From: a virus
Length of the DNA stretch: 33,256 nt
Direction: 5' to 3' (one strand)
IMG/VR virus record: IMGVR_UViG_3300031215_000039
Span: 1 to 33,256 of that record
This document shows, piece by piece, positions 16,422 to 22,895 of the stretch. How positions within the stretch are numbered: the first letter of the stretch is position 1; each line of letters opens with the position of its first letter. The notes beneath the pieces were generated by a model, which searched no databases, was not told the origin of the DNA, and saw only the letters and a list, made by a program, of their open reading frames with translations. The position numbers and the translations under genes are program-made.

Positions 16422-16675
16422 TGATGCAGTCATTCGAGTACTATGAAAACGACGGCTACGGCTCCGGCTACGGCTACGGCTACGGCTCCGGCTCCGGCTA
16501 CGGCTCCGGCGACGGCGAAGGCTACGGCTCCGGCTACGGCGAAGGCTCCGGCTCCGGCTCCGGCTACGGCTCCGGCTGCGGCTCCGGCTACGGCTCCGGC
16601 TCCGGCTCCGGCTACGGCTACGGCGACGGCGAAGGCTACGGCGAAGGCTACGGCGACGGCTCCGGCGACGGCTGA
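16418..16675 (+). CDS. Gly-Tyr-Ser repeat protein
   Basis: 85 aa. A short head (MMMQSFEYYEND) is followed from residue 13 to the end by an uninterrupted alternation in which every second residue is Gly and the other is Tyr, Ser, Asp, Glu or once Cys. Every Gly codon in the repeat is GGC. The composition resembles low-complexity, phase-separating or fibre-like Gly-Tyr sequences; there is no signal peptide or membrane segment. Translation is coupled to the DUF6948-like gene (ATGA), and an intrinsic terminator follows 25 bases after the stop. The function is unknown. The opposite strand has an equally open but meaningless Ala/Val frame. Confidence 0.75.
   Translation: MMMQSFEYYENDGYGSGYGYGYGSGSGYGSGDGEGYGSGYGEGSGSGSGYGSGCGSGYGSGSGSGYGYGDGEGYGEGYGDGSGDG
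16454..16672. repeat. Imperfect hexanucleotide tandem repeat (GGC-NNN)
   Basis: About 36 units of a 6-bp repeat, mainly GGCTAC and GGCTCC with GGCGAC and GGCGAA variants. Variation is confined to codon positions that exchange Tyr/Ser/Asp/Glu, and GGC is invariant. Confidence 0.95.
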
Positions 16676-16691
16676 AAATTCCATCGCACAA

Positions 16692-16725
16692 AAAATATTA
16701 AGCCCGGTTTGCGCCGGGCTTTTTC
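16692..16725. terminator. Bidirectional intrinsic terminator
   Basis: An 8-bp stem, AAGCCCGG (16700-16707) / CCGGGCTT (16714-16721), is followed on the plus strand by a T-run (16720-16724) and on the minus strand by an AT-rich T tract (complement of 16691-16699). It ends the moron cassette on one side and the terminase transcript on the other. Confidence 0.85.
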
Positions 16726-18365
16726 TATGCAAACACGTCAAAATCGCCATCCGCTTGGAACGATCCGCCGCCTTTTCCGTCAGTCCTGCGCCCGCCGAGC
16801 CGGTCAAATTCACCCACGCCGAGGAAGCCATAGCCCGCCCCGTCGCAAATGTGGCTTTCGTCGTTCTTGGAGGGTTTGTCGGCGTAGCGATCCTCGCCCG
16901 TGACCGCCAGACGCTTGAAGTGCCACGCCCCCATCAGCCCCTTGTGCAGCATCGGGCAGTGTCGCTTGTTCAGCAAGAGCCCAGGCTTGCCGTCGATCAT
17001 CCGCTCGCATGGCCCGGCCAGAGCCGCGATCCTCATCTTCGGGTCTTGGGTTGGCGCGGGCTCCAGGTTGATCCCGTGTTGCGTGCGCAGCCAGTCGAAG
17101 CTGGCCGTCTCGAATATCTCGTCACGCTTTCCGCCTGCTGGATCGCCCCACCCTGTTCCGGTCAGCCCTCTGGCCACATGATCTGGGAAATGCTTGACCA
17201 GCGCTTCACCGACTAGCTCGCCAAAGCGCTTAATCCCCATGTCGAAGCACACCACCTCGCGGTGCGCGAGCAATGGCCCCCGCGGATGCTTCTGAAACAG
17301 GAGCGCCGAGGGCTGTAGGGTGCCGCCGCCAATGTCTGCCCCGATGAACACCGGCTCGTCAGGCAGGATCGGCAGGTGATCGACGCCATGCACCTGGCCG
17401 TTGTATTGCGGGACCACGCGCCGCCCGTCCGTCACGAACGTGTAGACGCCCTGGAGATAGCTTTGGATTTCCTCCAGCGTCTTACCTGCCAACGCGCGGC
17501 CGTAGTAGCTCCGCACCCCAAGCGGGTTCGATCCAGCATCGACGCGGGATAGCGCCACAAGGTTCTCCTGCCAAGGGTTCACGATCCAGAGCCGATCAGC
17601 AGCACGGATCACCTCAATCGGACACTCGACCCGGCGCGTCTTGCCTCGATAGTAGATCAGCACCTCGGCCGATGTGAGGCGCACGCCTTGGTAGTCTGGG
17701 AAATTCTCGTCGATGATCTCGGCACCGTTGCCACGCGGCCGCACCTCCAGGACGCCGGGCGGTTGCTGGTGGAAGTGATAACCTTCTGGCGTCTCGCGGT
17801 GGTGCCAGCCATAGAGCCAATGATCTGCGTCCGGCGGGTTGGTGTCGCCCCAGATGCCGCTCCAGGTGGTTGGCCGCTCGTTCACCCCGAACCGGCCCAC
17901 GCGCTCGGTCAGCCTGGTGATAACTGATCTGGGCACCTCGCGCATCTCGTTGATGAAGGCCCCGGTTAGCTCCAGCGATAGGAGCTTCTTCACGTCCTTT
18001 GGCTTGTCGAGCGCGATCAGGTTGACCTCGATCTCCAGGCCGGAGTTGCGCGGCTGGATCATGTGCGTAGCCGGTGACCTCCAGATGATATCCCCAAACG
18101 CATCCGAGGGATAAATCTGCTGATAGGTCACGGCCGTCGTTGATCGCAGCTCGGGCATGGTGTTTCGGATCACCGCGAACCTGGAGCGGCGCTTGCCGTC
18201 CTCGCTGGGCGCTTGCTCTTGGCCTAGATCAAGGATGCGTTGAAGGCTGGGCACCGACTTGCCGGAGCCGACCGGCCCGATGATGAAGCTCCCAAAGCTG
18301 CGATCCTGTTTGTACTTCCAGGCGACAGGCGACGTGGTGTAATCCCAGGTTGAGCTTGTCACCAT
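16725..18365 (-). CDS. terL: Terminase large subunit
   Basis: 546 aa from the ATG at 18365. Walker A GPVGSGKS (30-37), Walker B LTGAFINE with catalytic Glu (~E140), a Thr/Asn coupling region (SGIWGDTNPPDADHW), the linker signature ENL...YYGRALAGKTLEEIQSYLQGVY (~268-308), and the RNase H-like nuclease opening FIGADIGGG with D344. It ends KNDESHICDGAGYGFLG. It is the packaging motor that cuts and pumps DNA through the portal. No SD precedes the ATG; its start overlaps the stop of a 20-codon ORF (ATGGTGA), suggesting re-initiation. A longer in-frame start (18464) overlaps the previous gene and has no SD. TerS lies ~2.5 kb upstream, separated by unrelated genes. Confidence 0.94.
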   Translation of the reverse strand: MVTSSTWDYTTSPVAWKYKQDRSFGSFIIGPVGSGKSVPSLQRILDLGQEQAPSEDGKRRSRFAVIRNTMPELRSTTAVTYQQIYPSDAFGDIIWRSPATHMIQPRNSGLEIEVNLIALDKPKDVKKLLSLELTGAFINEMREVPRSVITRLTERVGRFGVNERPTTWSGIWGDTNPPDADHWLYGWHHRETPEGYHFHQQPPGVLEVRPRGNGAEIIDENFPDYQGVRLTSAEVLIYYRGKTRRVECPIEVIRAADRLWIVNPWQENLVALSRVDAGSNPLGVRSYYGRALAGKTLEEIQSYLQGVYTFVTDGRRVVPQYNGQVHGVDHLPILPDEPVFIGADIGGGTLQPSALLFQKHPRGPLLAHREVVCFDMGIKRFGELVGEALVKHFPDHVARGLTGTGWGDPAGGKRDEIFETASFDWLRTQHGINLEPAPTQDPKMRIAALAGPCERMIDGKPGLLLNKRHCPMLHKGLMGAWHFKRLAVTGEDRYADKPSKNDESHICDGAGYGFLGVGEFDRLGGRRTDGKGGGSFQADGDFDVFA

Positions 18366-18421
18366 TGCAGGTCGTTTGGAACTCGCGTCAGCCCCATCGC
18401 GGTGATCGCTGCCACGCTCAC
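18359..18421 (-). CDS. 20-codon leader ORF coupling adhesin gene to terL
   Basis: GTG at 18421 overlaps the adhesin stop (GTGA) and its TGA overlaps the terL start (ATGGTGA). The encoded peptide (VSVAAITAMGLTRVPNDLQW) has normal composition. It fills exactly the 52-bp gap in this otherwise overlapping operon and may serve for translational coupling, since terL has no SD of its own. Confidence 0.45.
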   Translation of the reverse strand: MSVAAITAMGLTRVPNDLQW

Positions 18422-19197
18422 AGCACAACGCCTCTTTTTTCTGCGTAGTATTGCCGGGCATCACTACGCTGTTGTGCCGTCAGTAGCTTGTCGATGAATG
18501 TGCAGCCGTAGAACTCGGCATTGCCCCAAACACTGTTGGCGATCCGTCCGATGTAGAGCGGGCCGATACCAGTGTTCACGATATTTGACCCCGAGGCGTT
18601 CTCGTCCGTTGTGCCGTTGGACAGGACATGGTCGCCCAATGTGCCCCCATCCGGAAGGCGGATACCGACCACGCCGTCTGATGAAAGCCCGGAGACATAC
18701 GCGCTGCCTGCGATCTCGACACGCAGATTGCCGTTATCGTCCCGCACGGTCCACCGCTCGCCGATATCGCCCCCGATGTTGAGCGTGAACACAGCACCCC
18801 CCGGACCGAAGGCGCCGATATATTCCCGCGTGCTGTTGCCGCTTACATTGATGTTGGACTGCGTGACCAGTTCATCATTTTCGGCACCGGCGAACTCAAG
18901 GTAATAGTTACCGTTTCCATCTTGTCGCAGCACAGGGGATGCAGACAAGGAAGGGCTTTGTGCGTCGTTTCCGTTCCCTGACTTGTCCGCGATGAACCGG
19001 ACCACATCCCCGACTGCGGGCACACTGCCGGACTGGTCCGGCTCCGTGTTCATGCTGGACAGATCGGATACATCGTAGAAGACCCCTGACTCGCTTCCCG
19101 TGAACAGATCAGCGGGGTCAAACGCGCGGAGCTGACCAAACGCGCGGAGCTGACCAAACGGCGAAACAATGCCAAAGGGAGACGGAACCCGCAGCAT
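18418..19197 (-). CDS. Concanavalin/LamG-like virion adhesin
   Basis: 259 aa. After a repetitive N-terminus (FGQLRAFGQLRAFDPADLF) comes GVFYDVSDLSSM, an acidic turn, and VVRFIADKSGNGNDA, the usual opening of phage-borne lectin-like (LamG/concanavalin) domains. A beta-rich body follows (YYLEFAGAENDELVTQ, GPLYIGRI) and it ends LLTAQQRSDARQYYAEKRGV. Such proteins decorate phage tails or capsids and bind glycans. The N-terminal repeat is an 18-bp DNA duplication. It is less GC-rich than flanking genes and sits between methyltransferase and terL, far from other tail genes. It overlaps the 97-aa gene upstream by one base (TAATG). Confidence 0.7.
   Translation of the reverse strand: MLRVPSPFGIVSPFGQLRAFGQLRAFDPADLFTGSESGVFYDVSDLSSMNTEPDQSGSVPAVGDVVRFIADKSGNGNDAQSPSLSASPVLRQDGNGNYYLEFAGAENDELVTQSNINVSGNSTREYIGAFGPGGAVFTLNIGGDIGERWTVRDDNGNLRVEIAGSAYVSGLSSDGVVGIRLPDGGTLGDHVLSNGTTDENASGSNIVNTGIGPLYIGRIANSVWGNAEFYGCTFIDKLLTAQQRSDARQYYAEKRGVVL
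19123..19158. repeat. 18-bp perfect tandem repeat
   Basis: Two identical copies (19123-19140, 19141-19158) encode the duplicated hexapeptide FGQLRA-type unit at the N-terminus of the adhesin. Confidence 0.92.
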
Positions 19198-19490
19198 TAG
19201 GAAACTGCAGCGCGCGAAACAAACACAGAGCCAGTTTCGCCACGGCTAATCATGTAAATGCGATCTGCCGTTCCTGACCCTGGGAAGCGAGAAAGCATGG
19301 CGACCGAGGCGTCCTCACCCGCTCCATTGGCGTAAGGAATACCCCTGTCTGCTTCAACTGGAGCAGCGCCATCCATACCCAGAACCTCGACGATCCCAGA
19401 GACCACAACAAACGTGCAATCTATCTCGGAAATAAGCGTCCATGTGTCTTCCGGTAAAGTGACCCAGGTGTTAAGTGCTGGTTGCGTCAT
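19197..19490 (-). CDS. Small beta-rich protein, 97 aa (probable virion accessory)
   Basis: The start at 19490 is set by a strong SD (GGGGAGG, 5 bases); a longer frame to 19631 is not supported. Sequence features: TWVTLPEDTWTLIS, CTFVVVSGIVEVLGMDG, RIYMISRGETGSVFVSRA. This is a compact beta protein of the kind often encoded before phage adhesins and tail fibres. No family recognised. It is translationally coupled (TAATG) to the lectin-like gene, so the two products may form one structure. Confidence 0.7.
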   Translation of the reverse strand: MTQPALNTWVTLPEDTWTLISEIDCTFVVVSGIVEVLGMDGAAPVEADRGIPYANGAGEDASVAMLSRFPGSGTADRIYMISRGETGSVFVSRAAVS

Positions 19491-19519
19491 GTCGGCCTCC
19501 CCTTCTAACTGCGCGCAGC

Positions 19520-19624
19520 CTACATCAATCCCGCCAATTCGAAAAGCGTTCTTAAAAGCATAAACGCACCGGCAGCGCATGACGCCGCCAGCACGATCCG
19601 CCCTATGATCCGATATCCCGTCAT
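19520..19624 (-). CDS. 34-aa single-span membrane peptide
   Basis: A short gene. ATG at 19624 overlaps the methyltransferase stop (ATGA), weak SD GGGGTGG. Sequence: a basic start (TGYRIIGRI), then one hydrophobic helix (VLAASCAAGAFMLL), then LRTLFELAGLM. Lysis, export or inner-membrane regulatory roles are possible; none is demonstrated. The coupling overlap and the clean transmembrane composition argue that it is real. Confidence 0.55.
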   Translation of the reverse strand: MTGYRIIGRIVLAASCAAGAFMLLRTLFELAGLM

Positions 19625-20271
19625 TGACCACCCCATTGATCTGCCATTGCGGCCGCGATGCCGGGATATGTCACTGAACGATCTCTCGCGCGATCCTCAC
19701 CCGGCGAAAGGCGGTTCTGCCCGTTGTCGGTCTGGTTGCCCCATCGCGGCTTACCATTTACCATGCGGGGCTTCGCCCATGCGTAACGGGGCAGAGGCAT
19801 GAGTGGCCTAAGCCCCCTCACCCAAAAGCATGTTTTCTTGCTTGCGTCGTCTCCGAACTCGTAGGGCTGATAAGTCGGTGGACGACCGAGAACGCGAGAC
19901 AGAACCCCAACGGGGTTCTCGATCACCACGCGATCCATTCCGCAATTCCAAAGCCTTTCGACAAAGGTGACAGCATCCCTTCGCGCTTCGCGCCGCGCCG
20001 CGCCGGTCAGGGTTCCGGGCTTCACCTTCTGATGATATGGGCCATCCCCGTAAGCCCACTCTGCGCTGCACGTCAGATAGGTGCAGGTCGGGAAAGCAAT
20101 CAGGCCGCGCCACTGGCGGCTCGCCAGCGCATCGAAGATATCGCATTGCAAGTGTTCGCCACGGCCAGAACGGCTGTGCAGCAGATCGCAGGACACCGCC
20201 GGAATGCCCCGTGCAAGAAACGCATCGCGCACCGTGCCGCTTTCCTCGCACCCGATAAGCCAAGGTTTCAT
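19621..20271 (-). CDS. DNA (cytosine-5)-type methyltransferase-like protein
   Basis: 216 aa, shorter than typical C5 enzymes. Motif I-like opening: WLIGCEESGTVRDAFLARG (~4-22), then CDL (28-30) and CDIFD (43-47). The catalytic-loop equivalent is FPTCTYLTCS (60-69), with Cys63 in the place of the PC nucleophile, and ENP (118-120) replaces the usual ENV. The C-terminal part (KTCFWVRGLRPL, then RSVTYPGIAAAMADQW) is typical of the phage Dcm-related family. It probably modifies phage DNA to evade host restriction, or is a divergent, possibly inactive relative. It overlaps its neighbours by four bases on each side. Confidence 0.78.
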   Translation of the reverse strand: MKPWLIGCEESGTVRDAFLARGIPAVSCDLLHSRSGRGEHLQCDIFDALASRQWRGLIAFPTCTYLTCSAEWAYGDGPYHQKVKPGTLTGAARREARRDAVTFVERLWNCGMDRVVIENPVGVLSRVLGRPPTYQPYEFGDDASKKTCFWVRGLRPLMPLPRYAWAKPRMVNGKPRWGNQTDNGQNRLSPGEDRARDRSVTYPGIAAAMADQWGGQ

Positions 20272-20543
20272 TGCTTCGCCCTCTTGATCGCCAGATAGTC
20301 CACGATCCGCTCGCCTTCGTTGCTTCGATCCGCAGTGATCCGCTGCGTCAGGAGGCAGAGCCCGCGTTCGTGCAATCTCATAGCAGCTTCTTTGACCGAC
20401 CTCGACGCGGAACCAGCCTCGCCCCGATGATACACCACCAGGTCGCCGGGCTCCACGCGGTCGAGTGCCTGGGCGATCACCGCATCCTCGCTGCCCGATG
20501 CAATCTTCTCGATGCGCAGCTCCTGCTTTACACGATCAGCCAT
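20268..20543 (-). CDS. Hypothetical protein, 91 aa
   Basis: Start MADRVKQEL at 20543. It contains RVEPGDLVVYHRGEAG (a short beta hairpin after a helix), then a helix KEAAMRLHERGLCLLTQRIT and a final strand DYLAIKR. The helix-turn/strand order resembles a small winged-helix-like phage protein family with the phrase GDxVVYHxG that I have seen in other phages, function unknown. It overlaps the membrane-protein gene upstream by 16 bp and the methyltransferase by 4 bp. Confidence 0.7.
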   Translation of the reverse strand: MADRVKQELRIEKIASGSEDAVIAQALDRVEPGDLVVYHRGEAGSASRSVKEAAMRLHERGLCLLTQRITADRSNEGERIVDYLAIKRAKQ

Positions 20544-20851
20544 GCAATCGCCCCCCATATGCAGACGCCAGCAGCGATCCAAACCAAGTGCCACGCCGCA
20601 GGGCCGCGCCCGTAGTCCGAGAACTCACCCCGAGCGGGGCAATCCCTTCCTTGATGATTGCAGTCCGGAGTGCAATGCAAGTCACTTGCGCTCTCTGTGC
20701 TGGCCCGTGAGTGCCCTTGTGCCTTTTCGGCACCCACCATGCCCGAAACACCCTTCTCGGCATCCTGCGGCCGCTCCTCGCGCGGCTGTCGCTGCAAATG
20801 CTCCACGTCGAAGTCACCATTCGCGCGGTGGTGGATTTGAAAGTCATTCAT
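20528..20851 (-). CDS. Cys-motif protein with C-terminal membrane anchor, 107 aa
   Basis: Residues ~60-76 hold LHCTPDCNHQGRDCPARG, a C-x3-C-x5-C pattern reminiscent of the short 'C-x-x-D-C-N-Q-G-R-x-C' motif found in many small phage membrane proteins, possibly metal binding. Residues ~85-107 are a single transmembrane helix (AAWHLVWIAAGVCIWGAIAW). The N-terminal half is hydrophilic. The ATG at 20851 overlaps TerS by eight bases. An alternative frame (20536-20847) is open but lacks these features and was rejected. Confidence 0.68.
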   Translation of the reverse strand: MNDFQIHHRANGDFDVEHLQRQPREERPQDAEKGVSGMVGAEKAQGHSRASTESASDLHCTPDCNHQGRDCPARGEFSDYGRGPAAWHLVWIAAGVCIWGAIAWLIV

Positions 20852-21317
20852 CGTCGTCTCCTTCCGGTTGCCATTTCGGGATCGCTTTCGAAGCCTCCAC
20901 TGCTGCTGGCGGGATCACTTTCACCTCGAAGCCGTCGCCAGTGCCGCCTTCTCGATCCTCTCGGCCGTAGCCGTGGTTCACCTCCAGGGCGAACTTTGCC
21001 CCGTTCGATGCCTCCCTGACATACAGCGCTTCCTCTGCAAATTCTGCGATCCGCATCTTGGCGCGTGCGATGATCGGGACAAATGCCGGATCGCGTGGCT
21101 CGTCTCCCTTGCTATACGCCAAGAGGGTTTGCCTGGTGGTGTCCAGTGCGAGTGCCAGCCCTGCCATGGTTGGGGGAACTTGGTAATCTTCCTCGTATGG
21201 CTCGCCATCGCGGGGATAGATTTTGCGCTTGCGCGTCCTGCTTTGAAAATAGTCCTCAATCCGTTGCTCCAGCTCCTCGGGATCGGTGAAGGCGAGCTGC
21301 CCGCGCTTTGCCATCAT
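20844..21317 (-). CDS. terS: Terminase small subunit (gp3-type DNA-packaging protein)
   Basis: 157 aa, usual length for the family. Residues ~10-25 (FTDPEELEQRIEDYFQS), a helix-turn-helix at ~48-72 (PPTMAGLALALDTTRQTLLAYSKGD), and the C-terminal signature NGAKFALEVNHGYGRED (~105-121) are characteristic of P22 gp3-like small terminases. It recognises packaging sites in the phage DNA and delivers them to TerL. Its ATG overlaps the replication-like gene (ATGA) and follows GAGGAGG. The acidic C-terminus probably contacts TerL. Confidence 0.9.
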   Translation of the reverse strand: MMAKRGQLAFTDPEELEQRIEDYFQSRTRKRKIYPRDGEPYEEDYQVPPTMAGLALALDTTRQTLLAYSKGDEPRDPAFVPIIARAKMRIAEFAEEALYVREASNGAKFALEVNHGYGREDREGGTGDGFEVKVIPPAAVEASKAIPKWQPEGDDDE

Positions 21318-22192
21318 GCCCCTCCTCGTTCTGCCAGGCGCTGCCGCAGGTGTGCGAGCGCTTCATCCCCGACGTTTTTCATGCTGCCCGACCGACCGCT
21401 ATCAGCGGGCGGGGAGGGAGGGCGGCTTTTCGGACCCTCTCCCCCCTGCACCCCCCTCTCCGTGGTCTTGGTCTTATCCGTGGTCTTGGTCTTATCCTTC
21501 TCCGTTGTCTTTTCCGTTGTCTTTTCCGTTTCCGTTGTATCGCTAGGGCTATTGATAGGGCTATTGATAGAGGTATGCGATAGGGGTATCAGTAGGGCTT
21601 CCCCGAGACGGTCGAGCGTGCGTGCGTCGAGCCCGATTTCCTGCGACGTGAGCATGGGTTCGAGCTTCATTTCCTTGACGATATCCGCCGCCGTGCTGTC
21701 GAAGCCGCCCATCGCTTCCAGGATTTTCCCGGCCTCGGTGTGATCGCTGCGGTGTTCGCTGCGCTTGAGCCGGCTCGCTTTCTCGTTCCACTCCTCGCGG
21801 CGCTCGAACATTGCCAGGATCAGATCGCACGCGGCGCAATCCCTGACCGGAGAATGTGGCAGCGCCTGGATGATGCGAACCGGCCCGGCCAGGTGCTTGC
21901 GGCTGGAGATCGCGTTGAAGCGGAAGAAGTTGACGATCTGGATCAGCTCCTCCTCGGGATCGTATCGGATCAGGCGAGCCTCGGCCAATTCGATGAACGC
22001 GGCGCGCACCTCGTCGGCCGGAACTTTCAGCTCAAGCGCGGCCATTTCTGGCGGCAGGACGAACGCCCCGGCGCTGTTGCCGTGCGTGGTGGTGTGCAGG
22101 TAGAGGTAGGTCAGCCGGGCCAGGTCCGAGCCGAGCTGTCGAAACCGCTTGCTGCGCCAGATTGAACTGGAGATGATGCCGAACTGTCTCAC
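21314..22192 (-). CDS. Replication-initiator / replisome-organizer-like protein
   Basis: 292 aa from the GTG at 22192, 4 bases after the preceding stop. The longer frame to 22297 is shadow. Residues ~1-95 (IISSSIWRSKRFRQLG, LYLHTTTHGNSAGAF, VRAAFIELAEARLIRYDPEEELIQIVNFFRFN) are a winged-helix domain as in phage replisome-organizer or O-like proteins: two helices, then a wing that ends in a short strand and FRFN. A helical middle follows (~110-205). A Thr/Lys/Glu low-complexity linker (~218-246) built from tandem DNA repeats precedes a short C-terminal helix that could bind a helicase or loader. This is the only candidate replication initiator in the window. Confidence 0.65.
   Translation of the reverse strand: MRQFGIISSSIWRSKRFRQLGSDLARLTYLYLHTTTHGNSAGAFVLPPEMAALELKVPADEVRAAFIELAEARLIRYDPEEELIQIVNFFRFNAISSRKHLAGPVRIIQALPHSPVRDCAACDLILAMFERREEWNEKASRLKRSEHRSDHTEAGKILEAMGGFDSTAADIVKEMKLEPMLTSQEIGLDARTLDRLGEALLIPLSHTSINSPINSPSDTTETEKTTEKTTEKDKTKTTDKTKTTERGVQGGEGPKSRPPSPPADSGRSGSMKNVGDEALAHLRQRLAERGGA
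21461..21568. repeat. Three adjacent tandem-repeat blocks in the initiator linker
   Basis: An 18-bp unit twice (21461-21478, 21479-21496), a 12-bp unit twice plus a partial copy (21501-21512, 21513-21524), and another 12-bp unit twice (21545-21556, 21557-21568), all perfect. Unit lengths are multiples of three, so the frame is kept. If the gene is a replication initiator, these could also be iteron-like binding sites. Confidence 0.9.
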
Positions 22193-22196
22193 GGGA

Positions 22197-22415
22197 TCAC
22201 CGCCCTGACGGTTCCGGCACCGCCTCCAGGCTATCCACCAGGGCGCGGATCGCATCGCCCTTCGACTTCCAGAGGTGATAGCTCGCGCCGCTGGCACGCT
22301 TCATCTCTGTTTCGGATAGCCCGGAGCCACCGGCCAAGATGATCTTGACCGCAGCTCCCAGCACGTTGAGATCGGCGGCCATGACTGGCCCCGCGTTGTG
22401 AATGTGCATGCTCAT
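22197..22415 (-). CDS. Hypothetical protein, 72 aa
   Basis: Start at 22415 (ATGA overlap with the upstream gene). Sequence: MSMHIHNAGPVMAAD, a hydrophobic helix NVLGAAVKIILAGGSG, then SETEMKRASGASYHLWKSKGDAIRALVDSLE, suggesting a two- or three-helix domain. No family recognised. It directly precedes the initiator-like gene. Confidence 0.65.
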   Translation of the reverse strand: MSMHIHNAGPVMAADLNVLGAAVKIILAGGSGLSETEMKRASGASYHLWKSKGDAIRALVDSLEAVPEPSGR

Positions 22416-22774
22416 GCCTTCGGTGCCTTCTGCTGGAACTGTTCCCGGCGCAGCGTGACCGCGCCGCCTTCGCCAATGTCCGGCGCTTCCTCTGCAAAGC
22501 GCATCGCCGTGACGCGGGACCGGCTCAATATGATCGTGAGATATGCCGCCAGGCGCTCCTCGGTGGTGTGCGTCTTGGTCGGCGCGAACTCCTCCACGAT
22601 CCACCGCGCGACCCTGGGCTTGACCGGGATCGTCACCGTGAAGTCAGAGGGCACGCTCGGCTTGGGTGCCAGCTCGTCCTCGGCGCGGATCATGGCGTCG
22701 GTCAGGCTGATCCCGCGCTCTGCCTTGATCTCTTGCGCCCTGACCAAGATTTTTTCGTCTGTATTGTCAGTCAC
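22412..22774 (-). CDS. Hypothetical protein, 120 aa, first gene of the leftward operon
   Basis: GTG start at 22774 with a good SD (AAGGAG, 7 bases). It has an N-terminal helix (DEKILVRAQEIKAERGISLTDAM), a middle strand (DFTVTIPVKPRVARWIVEEF), a helix HTTEERLAAYLTIILSRSRV and a basic C-terminus. Structure could fit a small DNA-binding protein, but no family is recognised. It is transcribed away from the divergent switch region and heads the leftward terminase/methyltransferase operon, so a regulator is plausible. Confidence 0.7.
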   Translation of the reverse strand: MTDNTDEKILVRAQEIKAERGISLTDAMIRAEDELAPKPSVPSDFTVTIPVKPRVARWIVEEFAPTKTHTTEERLAAYLTIILSRSRVTAMRFAEEAPDIGEGGAVTLRREQFQQKAPKA

Positions 22775-22895
22775 TTGTTCACTCCTTGCTAAATATATCC
22801 CCTATAATTGCAAAATATCTATTGCAAAGGCAAGCACGGTCTGTTTTAACCATTGTTGCAGGGCGTCGAGCCCGAGCGAAAACGGAGGTTCGCAG
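22775..22895. promoter_or_regulatory. Divergent AT-rich promoter/operator region
   Basis: A 121-bp gap between divergent operons and the most AT-rich stretch of the central window. It contains TATAAT (22803-22808, plus strand), two self-complementary TTGCAA boxes exactly 14 bp apart (22808-22813, 22822-22827), and SD sequences for both flanking genes. No repressor is encoded next to it. Exact -35 boxes cannot be assigned by eye. Confidence 0.6.

Noticed and set aside
16454-16672. CRISPR array
   Set aside because: Units are 6 bp without spacers; it is a coding microsatellite-like repeat.
16430-17216. Long Ala-Val/Ala-Thr frames across the hexanucleotide repeat on both strands
   Set aside because: A 6-bp repeat keeps all frames open; only the Gly-Tyr frame has a coupled start and a stop before the terminator.
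20536-20847. Alternative 103-aa frame after terS
   Set aside because: Lacks the Cys motif and membrane helix of the overlapping 107-aa frame.
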